Source: Epiperipatus broadwayi (lineage: Eukaryota; Onychophora; Udeonychophora; Euonychophora; Peripatidae). Taken from it: 64,000 nucleotides of DNA. The position numbers and the translations under genes were made by a program. The notes under the pieces are model-generated. The model worked only from the letters and a program-made list of their open reading frames with translations, ran no database searches and was not told the DNA's origin. Of this stretch, positions 33,331 through 45,214 are shown one piece after another. Position 1 is the stretch's first letter; every line of letters begins with the position of its first letter. The stretch covers positions 1,378,115 to 1,442,114 of the forward strand of contig JAQFVV010006354.1 of assembly GCA_028023455.1 (NCBI GenBank), written 5' to 3'.

Positions 33331-34646
33331 GTTGCAAACTCGTATGAACTATCCCTTCAAATTTATTTAATATTAGTTGATCGAAATAGGCCAATATTCA
33401 AATACAACTAATATATTATTATCACAAACCTTCAGAAAAACATCAAAACATGTTACTGTATTTCCAGAAGTTGAACGTAATTTTCTTCCATTTTTTAATT
33501 TTGTTTCTATAAATATTAGACAAACAATTTTTCGATATTGTATTGTGACCTAAAATTCTATGGAAGTTAAATCAGTGACTGTACTATTTATTGAGAATCA
33601 CTAAAATTATGCAGAACTGATTTAATGTATTTTGAATTGTAATTCACCAAGACTTTTTAGGCTGGACAACACTTAAGTATTGCATTATCATTGTTATCAA
33701 ACACTTGCCCAGAATTAGAAGAAGATCCTTTTGATATAAGTAGATTAGAAGATGCTTACAAGATTTGACCCAAACAAAAAACAAAAATAACAAGTTTAAA
33801 AAAATAGCTAAAAGTGATTTTATTTTTGATTTAAAGCTTAGTTTAACGAACAGATACTTTTTGTAGACAGTATGATTCAAGTATGCAATGCCAGTTTTTT
33901 AATTGATTGTTTCCTGTTTTATATTAAACTTGTAATTTAGCTAAAAAGTTACACAAACATTATATATATATATATATATTGTAATGGTATACTTAGATAC
34001 TAAGGAGAGATGAAGAGAAACTTAAGCATGCCCCATGAATTACAACTTCCAAATTGTAATAACAAAACATAAAAGAGTCAATACTTCAAATTGAAACAGT
34101 GTAAAAGTGGAATGAGGGAGAAAATAAGTTAGTTCTCTAAACCCTAAACTCCTAGATCGTTATTACAGAAAATGCCCTTTTACTTATCTATTAAATAAAT
34201 AGAAAACAAGGAGCTATCTCAATTATATATCCAAATTTACTAACTGTTAGTATAACAATGAGCTAGCTCTTGAAATAACATCCTATAATTACATAAACTG
34301 AACTCATAACTTAACAAAAACATATTAAACTTTACAACATCTTTCAACATTTAATTACATTCACTCTCAGAGTTTAGCATAACTATTGAGATGTGATTAC
34401 TTGCCAAAATAGAAAATAGAAACAAAGGAAAATTTTACTGAAAGTAACTTATATTTGCAAACGACTATGAATAGTTTATTAATATTTCTAAAATTCTTAA
34501 TGTTAAACAATGTAGCAACTTGTTAGTGTTTATGCAAGTAATTATTTGCATTTAAATATTTTCAGTGTAAAAAAATTGAATTAACAACATCAAGCATGGA
34601 ACAGTGAACCCATGTACTGATAAGTGATAAAACAGAATTTAAATAA
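33331..34646. other. Mostly unassigned, possible PLE 5' flank
   Basis: The part 33380-33460 recurs as a fragment at 39411-39490, so it probably belongs to the same PLE family's non-coding end. A (TA)n tract lies at 33961-33980, followed by TGTAATGGTA, another LTR-like start without a partner. Nothing else is recognised. Confidence 0.4.
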
Positions 34647-34664
34647 ATTATAAAGTTATTTTAA
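34647..34664. repeat. Left flanking direct repeat (candidate target-site duplication)
   Basis: ATTATAAAGTTATTTTAA occurs here and again at 36055-36072, exactly bracketing the inverted array. The first six bases on the right side could also belong to the repeat unit, so the duplication is 12-18 bp. Confidence 0.6.
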
Positions 34665-36054
34665 ACAAGACATTTATTTTTTTATATAGCGCGATGTTTT
34701 TGTTTATAATCTATAATATTAATAAGCCAATAAGCTGATACACATGCGCTTTGCAGATATCACTATATAAATGAATATTCCCACTTTTTCAAACCCAAGA
34801 TAAAGTCTTTAAGAAAATATAGAATGAATCCACCTATATTTTTGACCCAACTGTATATGTATGGGCAAATCTGAAGTGTTTGAAATGAAGAGTGTGAAGT
34901 TATTAATTGATCACTTTAAATTACTTTTCTACAACATAAATGAATGACACCAATGAAATTTCTAGAATTTACGATACAACATTCTTATAATTAAACATAT
35001 GTAAACAAGACATTTATTTCTTTATATAGCGCGATGTTTTTGTTTATAATCTATAATATTAATAAGCCAATAAGTTGATACACATGCGCTTTGCAGATGT
35101 CACTATATAAATGAATACTTCCACTTTTTCAAACCCAAGATAAAGTCTTTAAGAAAATATACAATGAATCCACCTATATTTTCGACCCAACTGTATATGT
35201 ATGGGCAAATCTGAAGTGTTTGAAATGAAGAGTGTGAAGTTATTAATTGATCACTTTAAATTATTTTTCTACAATGTAAATGAATGATGCCAATGAAATT
35301 TCTAGAATTTACAATACTCATTGTTATAATTAAACATATGTAAACAAGACATTTATTTTTTTATATTGCATGATGTTTTTGTTTATAATCTATAATATTA
35401 ATAAGCCAATAAGCTGATACACATGCACTTTGCATATGTTTAATTATAAGAATGACGTATCGTAAATTCTAGAAATTTCATTGGCATCATTCATTTACAT
35501 TGTAGAAAAGTAATTTAAAGTGATCAATTAATAACTTCACGCTCTTCACTTCAAACACTTCAGATTTGCCCATACATATATGGTTGGGTCGAAAATATAG
35601 GTGGATTCATTCTATATTTTCTTAAAGATTTTATCTTGGGTTTGAAAAAGTGGGATCATTCATTTATATAGTGACATCTGCAAATCACATGTGTATCAGC
35701 TTATTGGCTTATTAATATTATAGATTATAAACAAAAACATCGCGCTATATAAAAAATAAATGTCTTATTTACATATGTTTAATTATAAGAATGACGTATC
35801 GTAAATTCTAGAAATTTCATTGGCATCATTCATTTACATTGTAGAAAAGTAATTTAAAGTGATCAATTAATAACTTCATGCTCTTCATTTCAAACACTTC
35901 AGATTTGCCCATACATATACTGTTGGGTCAAAAATATAGGTGGATTCATTTTATATTTTCTTAAAGACTTTATCTTGGGTTTGAAAAAGTGGGAGTATTC
36001 GTTTATATAGTGACATCTCAAAGCGCATGTATATCAGCTTATTGGCTTATTAAT
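34665..36054. mobile_element. Inverted array of a ~340-bp unit
   Basis: Units run rightward at 34662-35001 and 35002-35340, then a partial third at 35341-35433. The array then flips, with leftward units at 35434-35770 and 35771-36054 (truncated). Landmarks in each are ATAGCGCGATG, AATAAGCCAATAAGCTGATA, TTTCAAACCCAAGATAAAG, CCACCTATATTTT and TTTCTAGAATTTACGATA. Copies differ by only a few per cent. No ORF spans a unit. A direct repeat flanks the array, suggesting that the whole head-to-head structure inserted as one piece. Family not recognised. Confidence 0.8.
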
Positions 36055-36072
36055 ATTATAAAGTTATTTTAA
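36055..36072. repeat. Right flanking direct repeat (candidate target-site duplication)
   Basis: This is the partner of 34647-34664, identical over 18 bases. Confidence 0.6.
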
Positions 36073-36290
36073 GTAAAATAAGTTATATCTTTTATTATGA
36101 TTTATATTTACTCTTTTAAAATCGTAATAATGATTATTAAAGAACAACATATAATATATATTTCTTTTATAAGTTTTTATTTGTCTTTAATATCATTCAT
36201 ATTTATATGATTTATTAACAATACCTATTGAGTGACATTTGTATCTGAGTGAGGACCACTTATTATTTAACATGAAAACACAATAATAGG

Positions 36291-36621
36291 TAAGTATAGG
36301 GGATTTGAACTCATATTTTCAAGCACTCTTCATCTATCAGATTTTAAATGATATGGATGGCTGAAAAGTTGAATGTTGGATTAGATTGAACCTGTCCATT
36401 AAAGTGTGAAAATTTGCTATCTTAATATAAACTGAGTACTGATTATATATGTGTGGGAGATGATAATCTGGATCAACTGATGAGTTCTGGTTTAGCACAA
36501 AATACTTATAATGGTGATTATTTATTTTTTCTACATGTGTGTGGTCATGTGTATCAGTTGTATGAGATAGTGTGGTAGATGAAGGGTGCTTGAAAATCTG
36601 AGTTCAAATTCTCTATACTTA
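36291..36621 (+). mobile_element. Hammerhead-type repeat, copy 1 (terminal inverted repeats)
   Basis: About 330 bp with ~47-bp imperfect terminal inverted repeats (left TAAGTATAGG...GCACTCTTCATCTATC, right GTAGATGAAGGGTGC...CTATACTTA). The body matches the reverse complement of 43117-43400 and of 54901-55240 (ATGGATGGCTGAA, CTGTCCATTAAAG, GATTATATATGTG). It keeps CTGATGA at 36477-36483, but the downstream GAAA is CAAAA, so the ribozyme core is degenerate here. Confidence 0.7.
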
Positions 36622-36676
36622 CAATTAAGCTCCAGGTTTGTGAAGAGTGTCTAGTTTTCAAATATTTAATAATAGG

Positions 36677-36861
<185 letters not shown>

Positions 36862-39410
36862 TTTGTTAAAATAGTATGGTTTCAAAAACATATATACATT
36901 CTTCAAGGGAAGATCACTTTAACTTTTCAATCAAAAAAGATTAACATCATTCTCATACTCTATATGGATACAACTTTTTTTTAAAAAAAATGTACTTCTC
37001 TTTTAGAATGCAAATACCAACTCTTTAGATTAATAATTTACAAAAGGGCTTCAATTATGGCCAAAATAATTAATATATTAAACTATTTCACAGTTAATTC
37101 TGAAAATGTAATAAGAGTTTAACACTAAACTTTATTACTCCTAATACATATTTGGATATAGTAAACTTACATGAATAAAAAAAGAAGGAACTTTTAGTCA
37201 CAATTTTGAAGAAATACACATGTATAAAAATATGAATAATTAATGATCTGCCTTTCAAATGCATCATATGATGAAGCTGTAAATTATTTTCTGAAGGAAA
37301 AATAAATAAACAATAATAATAACAATATGTTATGCATATACATATAAATGGTCAACATGAAAACCAATGACAATAAATTATAAACATTTCTTGTGCACTA
37401 TGTGTATAGCATATATACCTAATGCATATAAATTAAAACAATAGAAAAAATAAATGATATCTAATATCTTTTTATTTATCTTGATACCTCAAAAATTAAA
37501 ATCAATTGTATACATTTTATTGTTAAAAATGATCACATCAATTACCATTTAATATCTCACTTTTTATACTATCTTTTGAAAATTTCCAGTTCATCTGATG
37601 CATCATTATTTATTGTTACATGGATTGAATCAATATGTAAGATGACCTCTAATGATAAATGTGTATATTCTGAAACCATTTGAAGTTGATTTTCTCCACA
37701 TATGCTCTTGTCCTGGATCAAGCCAAGACAGAATCATGGAAGATGACACAATTATTTCAGATGTTTTTGATAATCCTTAAGTTGATTTCTGGGATAGAAA
37801 TAGCTATTTATTTTTATAGTCATTTTTCTTCAAAGGCATGCCTATTAATGATTTCATTTTCTTCATACAGATGGTTATTATTAGGAAGGATTAAACAGGG
37901 GAATCAAATTTCCCAGATAGCAATCTTTTGTCTACCTTCTTATTCTTTATTAGAATCAACTCAAATAAAATTTTGTAATTATGTCAGGTAAAAGAAAAAT
38001 AAAAGAATTGACTACAATAAAATTTGTTTTCTTCTAATGACAATTGTTAATAATAATCCCCTGGTTACTACAGCAACTAGCCTACCTTTTCACAAGACAC
38101 TGACTTTTGTTAGCATAACTATCAATCTTCAAAAAACTTTTAATATTTTACAATGGTAAAATTATATATATATATCAACATATGTTTTGTGCAAAGATAA
38201 TCATTTATGATCTTTAAAATAAATAAAAAAATTATAATGTAAATATATATTAATATTTTACATATCAATATTTTAAATATTCCTATTTTCCAGCATAAAT
38301 AGTTTTAAATATAAATTAAGATTTTTCCAATGATTCATATAGATTCTTTATTTACTTTATATATTATTACAGCCATTTCCATATTTCAGAATAATGAATA
38401 AACATATATATCCCAAAAGAAGGTGAATAAGCAAGAAATAAATAATAACAAAGCAAAAAAAAATTATACCAAAAGCAATCAGTTTGTAATCAAAGGAAAA
38501 AAAAATTGCAACATCTTTTTGCCACAATCCTTAAAAATTTTTACATGTTGTTTTAAAATTGTCAAATCAATAAACAAAATACATGTATATGTCTCAAAAT
38601 AATAAAACATCTGATATCTTTCACTAATAAACAAGTCCAATCTCAAACAAAAGGAAGAAGAATTCTCTTTTTCTCCAGATGTATATAAATAATATATGCA
38701 TATATATGTTGTTGTTTTTTTTTTTTGAAAAAAAATACTATAATTAATATTAAGAATTGGACCCTTCCAACCTTTACAATATATATATATATGCACATGT
38801 GTGTGTAAAATGACAACTTACCCATTGAATATATAAATAAATTTTAAATTATAATAATGGGACAATAACAATATATATATATATTAAATAGAAGCAATTT
38901 TGATTACTAGCATTCATTATCAACTGAAATAATGAAGAGAGAAAAAAACAGACATCATATGATTTTCATTATTTTTGAAGAAATGTGTATATCAATGAAG
39001 AACTGTGTATATCAATACTAGTGGACTGTCCATTTATTACACAATTTGTAAAGGGATTAATAAAGATTGACATTCTAATTTCTCTTTCTTTGTGATGTCT
39101 TTCTTCAATTAATATTCTTCTATAATCTGTGTAAAACTTTGGTAAATGTAAAATTATAAGATTTTTCATGGTCAAAGAAAACTAAGGATTTATATATAAT
39201 AAAGGGTTAAATCTGACCACATGCTTCGTTTATAAATAAAAATGAAATAAATAATCATAATTTATTTTATTTATTATTATGAAGATCATATTACTAATCC
39301 CTATAACTAACAGATCACCTTATATATAAACATATACTTTATACTAGCCATATATATCACGAAAAAAACATCAGCACCAACACTTAATCTTTTACTTTTT
39401 TTAAACATTT
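36862..39410. other. Unassigned AT-rich stretch
   Basis: No recognisable gene. The 103-codon ORF at 37680-37991 and the ORFs near 38479-38825 show no family features. Short (TA)n tracts lie near 38165, 38780 and 38873. Confidence 0.35.
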
Positions 39411-39490
39411 ATAGATGTAGAAATAGTCCAATATATAAATACAACTAAAATACCATAATCACAAACCTTCAGGAAAACATTTTTAGAGAG
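39411..39490 (-). repeat. Fragment of the 31-33 kb PLE family
   Basis: The sequence AATACAACTAAAATACCATA, then ATCACAAACCTTCAGGAAAA, matches 33388-33445 (AATACAACTAATATA, ATCACAAACCTTCAGAAAAA). It is a short non-coding piece of the same element type in the same orientation. Confidence 0.6.
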
Positions 39491-40440
39491 TGCTTAACAA
39501 AAAACAAATTGATATATCAGTATGGGTAGACGTATATTTTAATGTAGTGCAAAACTAATACAAGGATCTCAATGTGACTATTAAAAAAATATTTGAACAA
39601 ATTAAAATGACTATTATTATAAATCAGTGTTATAAATAAATACAAATTATACATTTACTCAATGTTAAATAGCAACTAAATTTCCATTTGATTTTTATTT
39701 TTTAAATATTTATTTTATTTATATAAAAATAAAGTGTTTTATATGTTTTATAATATTTAAAAGTCAAAAATTTATATTGCATTTTATTGTCAAATTAAGA
39801 ATTGTTTGTCTTTAAAAAAAAAAATGCATGTTCAAAATTCAAAGGGAAAAAATCGGATTAAAAATCGCTGTGTGAAGTTTATTATTGTACAAAAAGTGAT
39901 AAAAGTAAAAATTTATGATTTACTAAAACCTTAAATGGTTGGGATAAATCAACAGTCGTATCTCTCCAAATCTCAACTAAAATGTCTCAAATAAATTTAT
40001 AGGACACCTTAGAATGACAAATTGTCAGAAAATAAAATGTAATAAAAAGCAGAGCTATAATATTTTGTTGTGCTAGTCAATTATTTTATTCATCAAGCTG
40101 TCAACTTCAGAAGTTTAAATATATTATTCTTTTATCTTCATTTGACCATTTGTTTATAAGAGAAAATAAAACATTTTGAACAGTATTGTAATTTTATTAA
40201 TTAATTTTATAAAATTTTAATTTACAAAAGAAGAAAAACATTTTATATTTGTTATAAAATATATAAGTATGAATTTTAAAAACTATATTAAATTTATTAT
40301 TATATGTGCATGTTTATTACATTATAAGGAAAATTAATTTGAAGAACAATTAATTAAAAATACGTTTTTTTTATTTTTATAATGACTGACTGTATAAAAA
40401 ATTAAAAAAAAATCATTTTGAGATATATAACAATTTCAAC
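39491..40440. other. Unassigned AT-rich stretch
   Basis: Nothing recognisable beyond A/T runs. Confidence 0.35.
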
Positions 40441-40460
40441 AATAACCTTTATTATGTCTT

Positions 40461-40543
40461 GCATTGGTGGTCGAGAGGTCAGCGCGACTGCCTTGCACTT
40501 GCAGGCAGTTGCCCGGGTTGCGGGTTCGCGTCCCGGCCGATGC
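40461..40543 (+). repeat. tRNA-like SINE head / retro-tRNA
   Basis: The sequence folds as a class II (Leu/Ser-type) tRNA: acceptor GCATTGG/CCGATGC (seven pairs, one G-U), D stem GTC/GAC, anticodon stem CTGCC/GGCAG with an enlarged 11-nt loop, an extra arm region, T stem CGGG/CCCG and T loop TTCGCGT (B box GGTTCGCGTCC). A short A tail follows (ATTTAAAAAAAAA). The enlarged anticodon loop argues against a working tRNA. An imperfect direct repeat flanks it (CTTTATTATGTCTT before, CTTTTATTATCACGTCTT after), as for LINE-mobilised SINEs. The 61-codon ORF here is an artefact. Confidence 0.75.
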
Positions 40544-40580
40544 TATGACATTTAAAAAAAAACTTTTATTATCACGTCTT

Positions 40581-43090
40581 TGGAGCACTATAACAATCGC
40601 TTACAATTCTACAATGGTGAGTGGTTTAGTTTCAAACACAAATATTTAGGGACTATTTGTCTCGATATATTGTGAGTGTTTTAAAGCAGCTAACAAAAAA
40701 ATATTTTGTATACTTCAAAGTACTTTAATAAATTATATGGCAACTATACACACACACACACATATATATATATATCAACAGTGATTGAGGACATCTATTC
40801 ATACTTATTTTTATTTAATTGTAAATGTATTAATCTATTTATTATACTATTTTAATATGGGATTTATTGAGATTTTAAATATTATTAATCTTTGAAAATT
40901 ACATTGATTATTATAGAGCCACGTTAGAGTGGGCTAATTTATGTAAACAATCATAGTGTTAAATATTTTGACTTTGATACCAGGTCAATCACATTTACAG
41001 TATTAAGTCAAATTTCCATATATTCCTTTGATTAACGAAGTGATTTCTTTTTTCTTTATAACATAAAGCTAAGCACACTTTCAAGAGGTTCATCATAATC
41101 ATATCTCTCTTAAATTTCACTCAACGTGCACTCAGATTTAGGTTATAAAAATCACTTTATTACAGAACAAAAATATGTAAATTTGAATTACAAATACGAA
41201 CAGTGGAAAAAGCGATATTACAGAATAAATAAAAATCAAATAAGTCATCATTATTGTATTAATTAAAATCAAATAATTGCTTTATTGCAAAAGATGGTGG
41301 TAGTGGTTGCAAGATAGCAAATTAAAGTTATTGCTAAAATACATATGTACTGCAAAGCAACTTTTCAAATTTTTGGATTAGTATGGCAGGCAGTAGTAAA
41401 CATAGATTCTCATAATAATACATATTGCTATCTCTTCAAATTTATTCATAATATGTTATGTGGTAATAGCTAAAAGAAACCTAATTATATTCAATACATA
41501 TTCAAATTGTTTATAATTAAAAACAGATTGATTTATTTTGATGCCATTGTTTAAACATTATCACATTTTATTTTAAAATAAAATTCAATTTATCATTGTG
41601 AATAAGTGTATGCAATTACCTGATATTTGCTTTAAAAATATCCAAATCATAATAATAATAAAACAGGAGGAAAGGTATCAAAAAGTATTTGTGAATGCAA
41701 ATTCTTATTATTAAATAATTTATAATACCATGTTTTTTTTATGTTGTCACATTTTGCAGAAAAAATTATTTTGTGGAAAATGTGTACATCTTTTGGAATA
41801 AAAAAATTTTTTAAGCATTTTTATCATAACAGATTGATATTATTAGATGAATATATGCTTGTGTAACTGCTGTAAAGTGCATATATGGACTATAATAATC
41901 CAATATTAGTATCATTATTAATAATGTCAAAAGGAAAATCATGTTATGTGTTCTAGAGATAAAGAATCATTTTGTAAACATATTTGATGATGCACATGTA
42001 AAACCTTCTGATAAAAAGAACACATTATACATTATACCAGCAACTTCTTGCTTCTTACTCACCTAGTCCTTCTACACCACTCCACACTTTTCTACATGCA
42101 TTTAACACATGCCTCACAAGGGATATGCATGAATTACAATATGTTCTAACCATAGGTGATATTTTTTCAAGCTCACTATACAGCCATAATATGATTTATA
42201 TAATTCACTCAAAAAAGAGATCAATCCAATAATAATTAGTCAGGTTTCTGGTCACTTTCTAAGTATCTATACTTGTAAGAATTAGTAAATTCCTACTCTT
42301 TGTAGAGCATATTTATAAGGACTGAATAATAACAGTTTTAAGTGTCAATTTTGTTAGAAATTAGGCTCTGAATAAACACCTACATTGACATCAAATGTTT
42401 CTTTCCAATACTTTAATCCCTACTTTTCTCTAATTCTCAGGGTGAGTAACATATATTAAATCACATAAAAATGACAATATTATCAATAGACAATTTATAT
42501 TAGTGATGAGTGATGTAGAGTAATAAAGCCAGACTAAATATTTTAAACAATAACAGTTTATTTACAATGACTTATTACAACATCAAAAAAATACTAAATG
42601 GAGTACCAACCATAAAAAAAAAAAAAGCTAAAATGTAATTCAATTTGAAAACTATATACCCTTTTAAATATATTCACATGAAAATCTATTCACAATATAT
42701 ATAAAATATGGCATCTGAAATAAACCCATTTCTTTTTTTTTTCAACTTGTTTGCATACATATCTATGTACATGTAGATATACACACATATACACAAAAAT
42801 ACCATTTCAGATGTTGGATTTTTGAATGGCTCTATTAATATCAATTTAGAGATACCAATACATGTAATAAAATAAAATAGCAAAACATATATATGATTAC
42901 ATGTTTTCTTATGCAACACATGCAAACAAATTCAATTACAATATCGAGGGTTTAAGTTAATCTATATCTCATCATTAAAAAGTAAATACTTTCTTTCTAT
43001 AAAAAATAAAAAGTAATAATACATGCATCTGTTTCAATGAACCAAAAAAAATACAAACATAAAATAAATTCACAAGTGTATAAAAATAAG
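40581..43090. other. Unassigned AT-rich stretch with one dispersed-repeat fragment
   Basis: (CA)n(TA)n lies at 40748-40776. The only recognised repeat is at 42040-42165 (separate entry). Nothing else can be supported. Confidence 0.35.
42040..42165 (+). repeat. Dispersed repeat, copy 1 (pair with 56330-56465)
   Basis: Blocks TTACTCACCTAGTCC, TTCTACACCACTCCACAC, GCCTCACAAGGGATATGCAT and GAATTACAATATG match TACTCACTTAGTTC, CTTACACCACACCACACC, GCCTCACCTGCAGTATGCAT and GAATTACAACATA in the other copy. The second copy lies in the spacer between the inverted gag regions, so this may be a piece of that element. Confidence 0.6.
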
Positions 43091-43116
43091 AATATAATAG
43101 ACGTAATTAAAGAGTA

Positions 43117-43690
43117 TTACCACACAGACTTTCAAGCTTTCTACAGTCATCCACTCTATCCAATATAACCGGTACACATGACCATTTACATGTAAAAAAG
43201 ATAAATAATCTCCAATATATGTATTTCGTGCAGAACCAGCAATCATCAGTTGACCCAGATCATCTCCCATATATATATAATCAATGCTCAGTTTTATATT
43301 AAGGTAGCCATTTTACAAACTTTAATGGACAGATTTCAATACTCCCCACTCTCCAACTCTTCAGCCATCCATATTGCTGAAAAACTGATGTTGGAACGCT
43401 CAAAGCTCTTGATAATGCTAATATTATAATCATATCCATGTTAACCTTACGTCAGTCTGATCCCTCATATGTAGGACCTTAATATCTCCATTTAAAAACC
43501 AAGCACTGATTATATATGTGTGTTGAAGATCATGATCCAGACCACCTGATGAATGCTGATTCAATACAAAACACATGTATTAGAGATCATTTATCTTTTT
43601 CGCATTATGTGGCAATGTGCATCAGTTATATTAAAAAATGAATGATTATAGGGAGCTTGAAAGTCTGGGTTCTACATACCCTTCAATCAC
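43117..43690. mobile_element. Hammerhead-type repeat, copy 2 (foldback)
   Basis: The left part (43117-43475) is a minus-strand copy of the repeat. The right part (43490-43690) is an inverted, more diverged copy of its first ~200 bp, so the two ends pair as a foldback (CACAGACTTTCAAGCT near the left, GAGCTTGAAAGTCTGGG near the right). The left arm retains a ribozyme-like core. The right arm has CTGATGA at 43546-43552 but no GAAA. The 66-codon minus ORF at 43070-43270 runs through the left arm and has no independent support. Confidence 0.7.
43205..43264 (-). ncRNA. Hammerhead-ribozyme-like core, copy 2
   Basis: Minus strand: outer stem I ATGATC/GATTAT (one G-U), inner stem I TCAA/TTGG (one G-U), CTGATGA (43243-43249), stem II TGC/GCA, GAAA (43224-43227), then a short ATA-rich stem III. 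The same pairing is kept as at 54998-55056 despite base changes. Confidence 0.5.
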
Positions 43691-44800
43691 ATCTATGTTA
43701 AGTATATACATTATAAATATATTTCAATATTAAGAATGTAATTGTTAACTATATTTCAGTTTATAACAAAAAATAACCTTAATTCTTGAGATTAAATTTA
43801 ATAAAATTAGTAAACTTATCATACTAAAATTTTTCTTTCTTTTTCAATTTTTTCTTTTTTTATATACAAAGTATTGAGGTTATAATGTCCATAACTATTG
43901 TGGATATCATAATCCTTATTTTCAGTTCACTCTCTCGTTTTTCACTGGATAACTCATCAAGGGCTTCACACACCTTTCTTATGAGCATAACTATAAAAAT
44001 GTTTACTTTTTGCATAATAATTTCTTCTTTTAGAAAATATTATAGACTGGCACTTGTTAGTTGGCAGGCAGGGATATAATTATATGATGAATATGTAGAG
44101 TATTTAAAAATTTTCTACTCATTTTCATTGATTTTTGTAAATATAGAACTGAACATTTCACAAATATAATTTTACTTTGGCAGGTTAACCAAACAAGCTA
44201 TCATAAATTCCTATTTTTTATTTCTTTAGATTGATATTATCTATCAGTTAGTACAACCAAACAAGGTTTTATATCAAATTCTACTTTCTGCCAGTACTTA
44301 TTGGTTTACAATTCAGTTTTTCTTTTTCAAGAGTTTTTATCTCTTTTTGCCTCAATAATCACAAAAATCAATTCACTCATTAGTCTTTCATCATTCTCAT
44401 CCTTTTTATAAGTTTTAATACAAAAGAAAATACTGCTATACATTCATGTAGTCAATTGTATGTGACTATTACAAAAAGTAGCCATATTGCCAGGATTGAA
44501 ATATTCAATAAGTCTACAGCAAGCAAAAGTATTCAGAATTTAAATTTACTAAGAGTAGTGAAATTAAAATTGTTTTGCTACAAATAAAAAAATAAAGTAA
44601 GGATAATACAAAATTCTTTAATAATTACAAGATGAAAATTGTTAATTAATTTTGAGGTAGCAGATAGCAAACATTTTAAAATAATTATTGTATAAAGAAA
44701 ATTATTCCTAACTAATTTCCAGGTAACACTTGAAACTTTTAATTATTTAATGCCAAAATAACTTTAACTCTTATTAAATTAATTATTATAAAAAAATGTA
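43691..44800. other. Unassigned AT-rich stretch
   Basis: No recognisable gene or repeat. The ORF at 43885-44079 shows no family features. Confidence 0.35.
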
Positions 44801-44811
44801 TTCAGACCTTA

Positions 44812-44881
44812 TATATATATATTACAAATCGATGTCTGTATTTCTTATATATATATATTACAAATCGATGTCTGTATTTCT
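44812..44881. repeat. 36-bp tandem duplication of a PLE end
   Basis: (TA)n followed by TTACAAATCGATGTCTGTAT is repeated twice with a period of 36 bp. The motif resembles the PLE terminal sequence seen near 50477 (AATCAATGTCTGTATT) and 10390 (AAATGTCTGTATT). Confidence 0.8.
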
Positions 44882-45208
44882 TGAAAATAATATACGTAAA
44901 TTTATAAATAAATATTTGAAAATACAGTACTTAAAAGTTTATAAAAAATATATGTATAACTGTCACTTAGAAGCACTTTCAACTAACTTGTAGCTTTGTC
45001 AACTATGACTTTTAAAATGTCAGCTTTCCCATAATTTCATGATGTCATCTTTCCCATAATTCTGCGATCTTAATGTTTGCTGCTTGCCTATTAATTAAAT
45101 CTTGCTTATATTTATATATTAACATCGCCTCTTTAATTTTCCTTTTATTATTTCTTTCAGTTTCCAGTATTTTTATGTTGTTAAAATTAAAATCAAAACC
45201 ATATATAT
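44882..45208 (-). mobile_element. Inverted 3' end of the PLE at 45215-46640
   Basis: This is the reverse complement of 46310-46640. On the minus strand it encodes YGFDFNFNNIKILETERNN, then KRKIKEAMLIYKYKQDLINR, and a stop, followed by the 3' terminus. Together with the plus-strand element it forms ~330-bp terminal inverted repeats. Confidence 0.85.
44968..45005 (-). ncRNA. Hammerhead-ribozyme-like fold in the inverted PLE end
   Basis: Minus strand: TAG, core TTGACAA, A, then G-C-T-A paired with T-A-G-T, GAAA, GTGCTT, CTA. It is the same layout as at 15843 with different stem bases. Confidence 0.4.
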
Positions 45209-45214
45209 ATATAT

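Noticed and set aside
36477-36520. Functional hammerhead at the 36.3-kb copy
   Set aside because: CTGATGA is present, but the required GAAA reads AAAA preceded by C, so G12 is lost and cleavage is not expected.
37680-37991. 103-codon ORF with hydrophobic segments
   Set aside because: It is within AT-rich DNA and has no family features, start context or exon signals. Probably chance.
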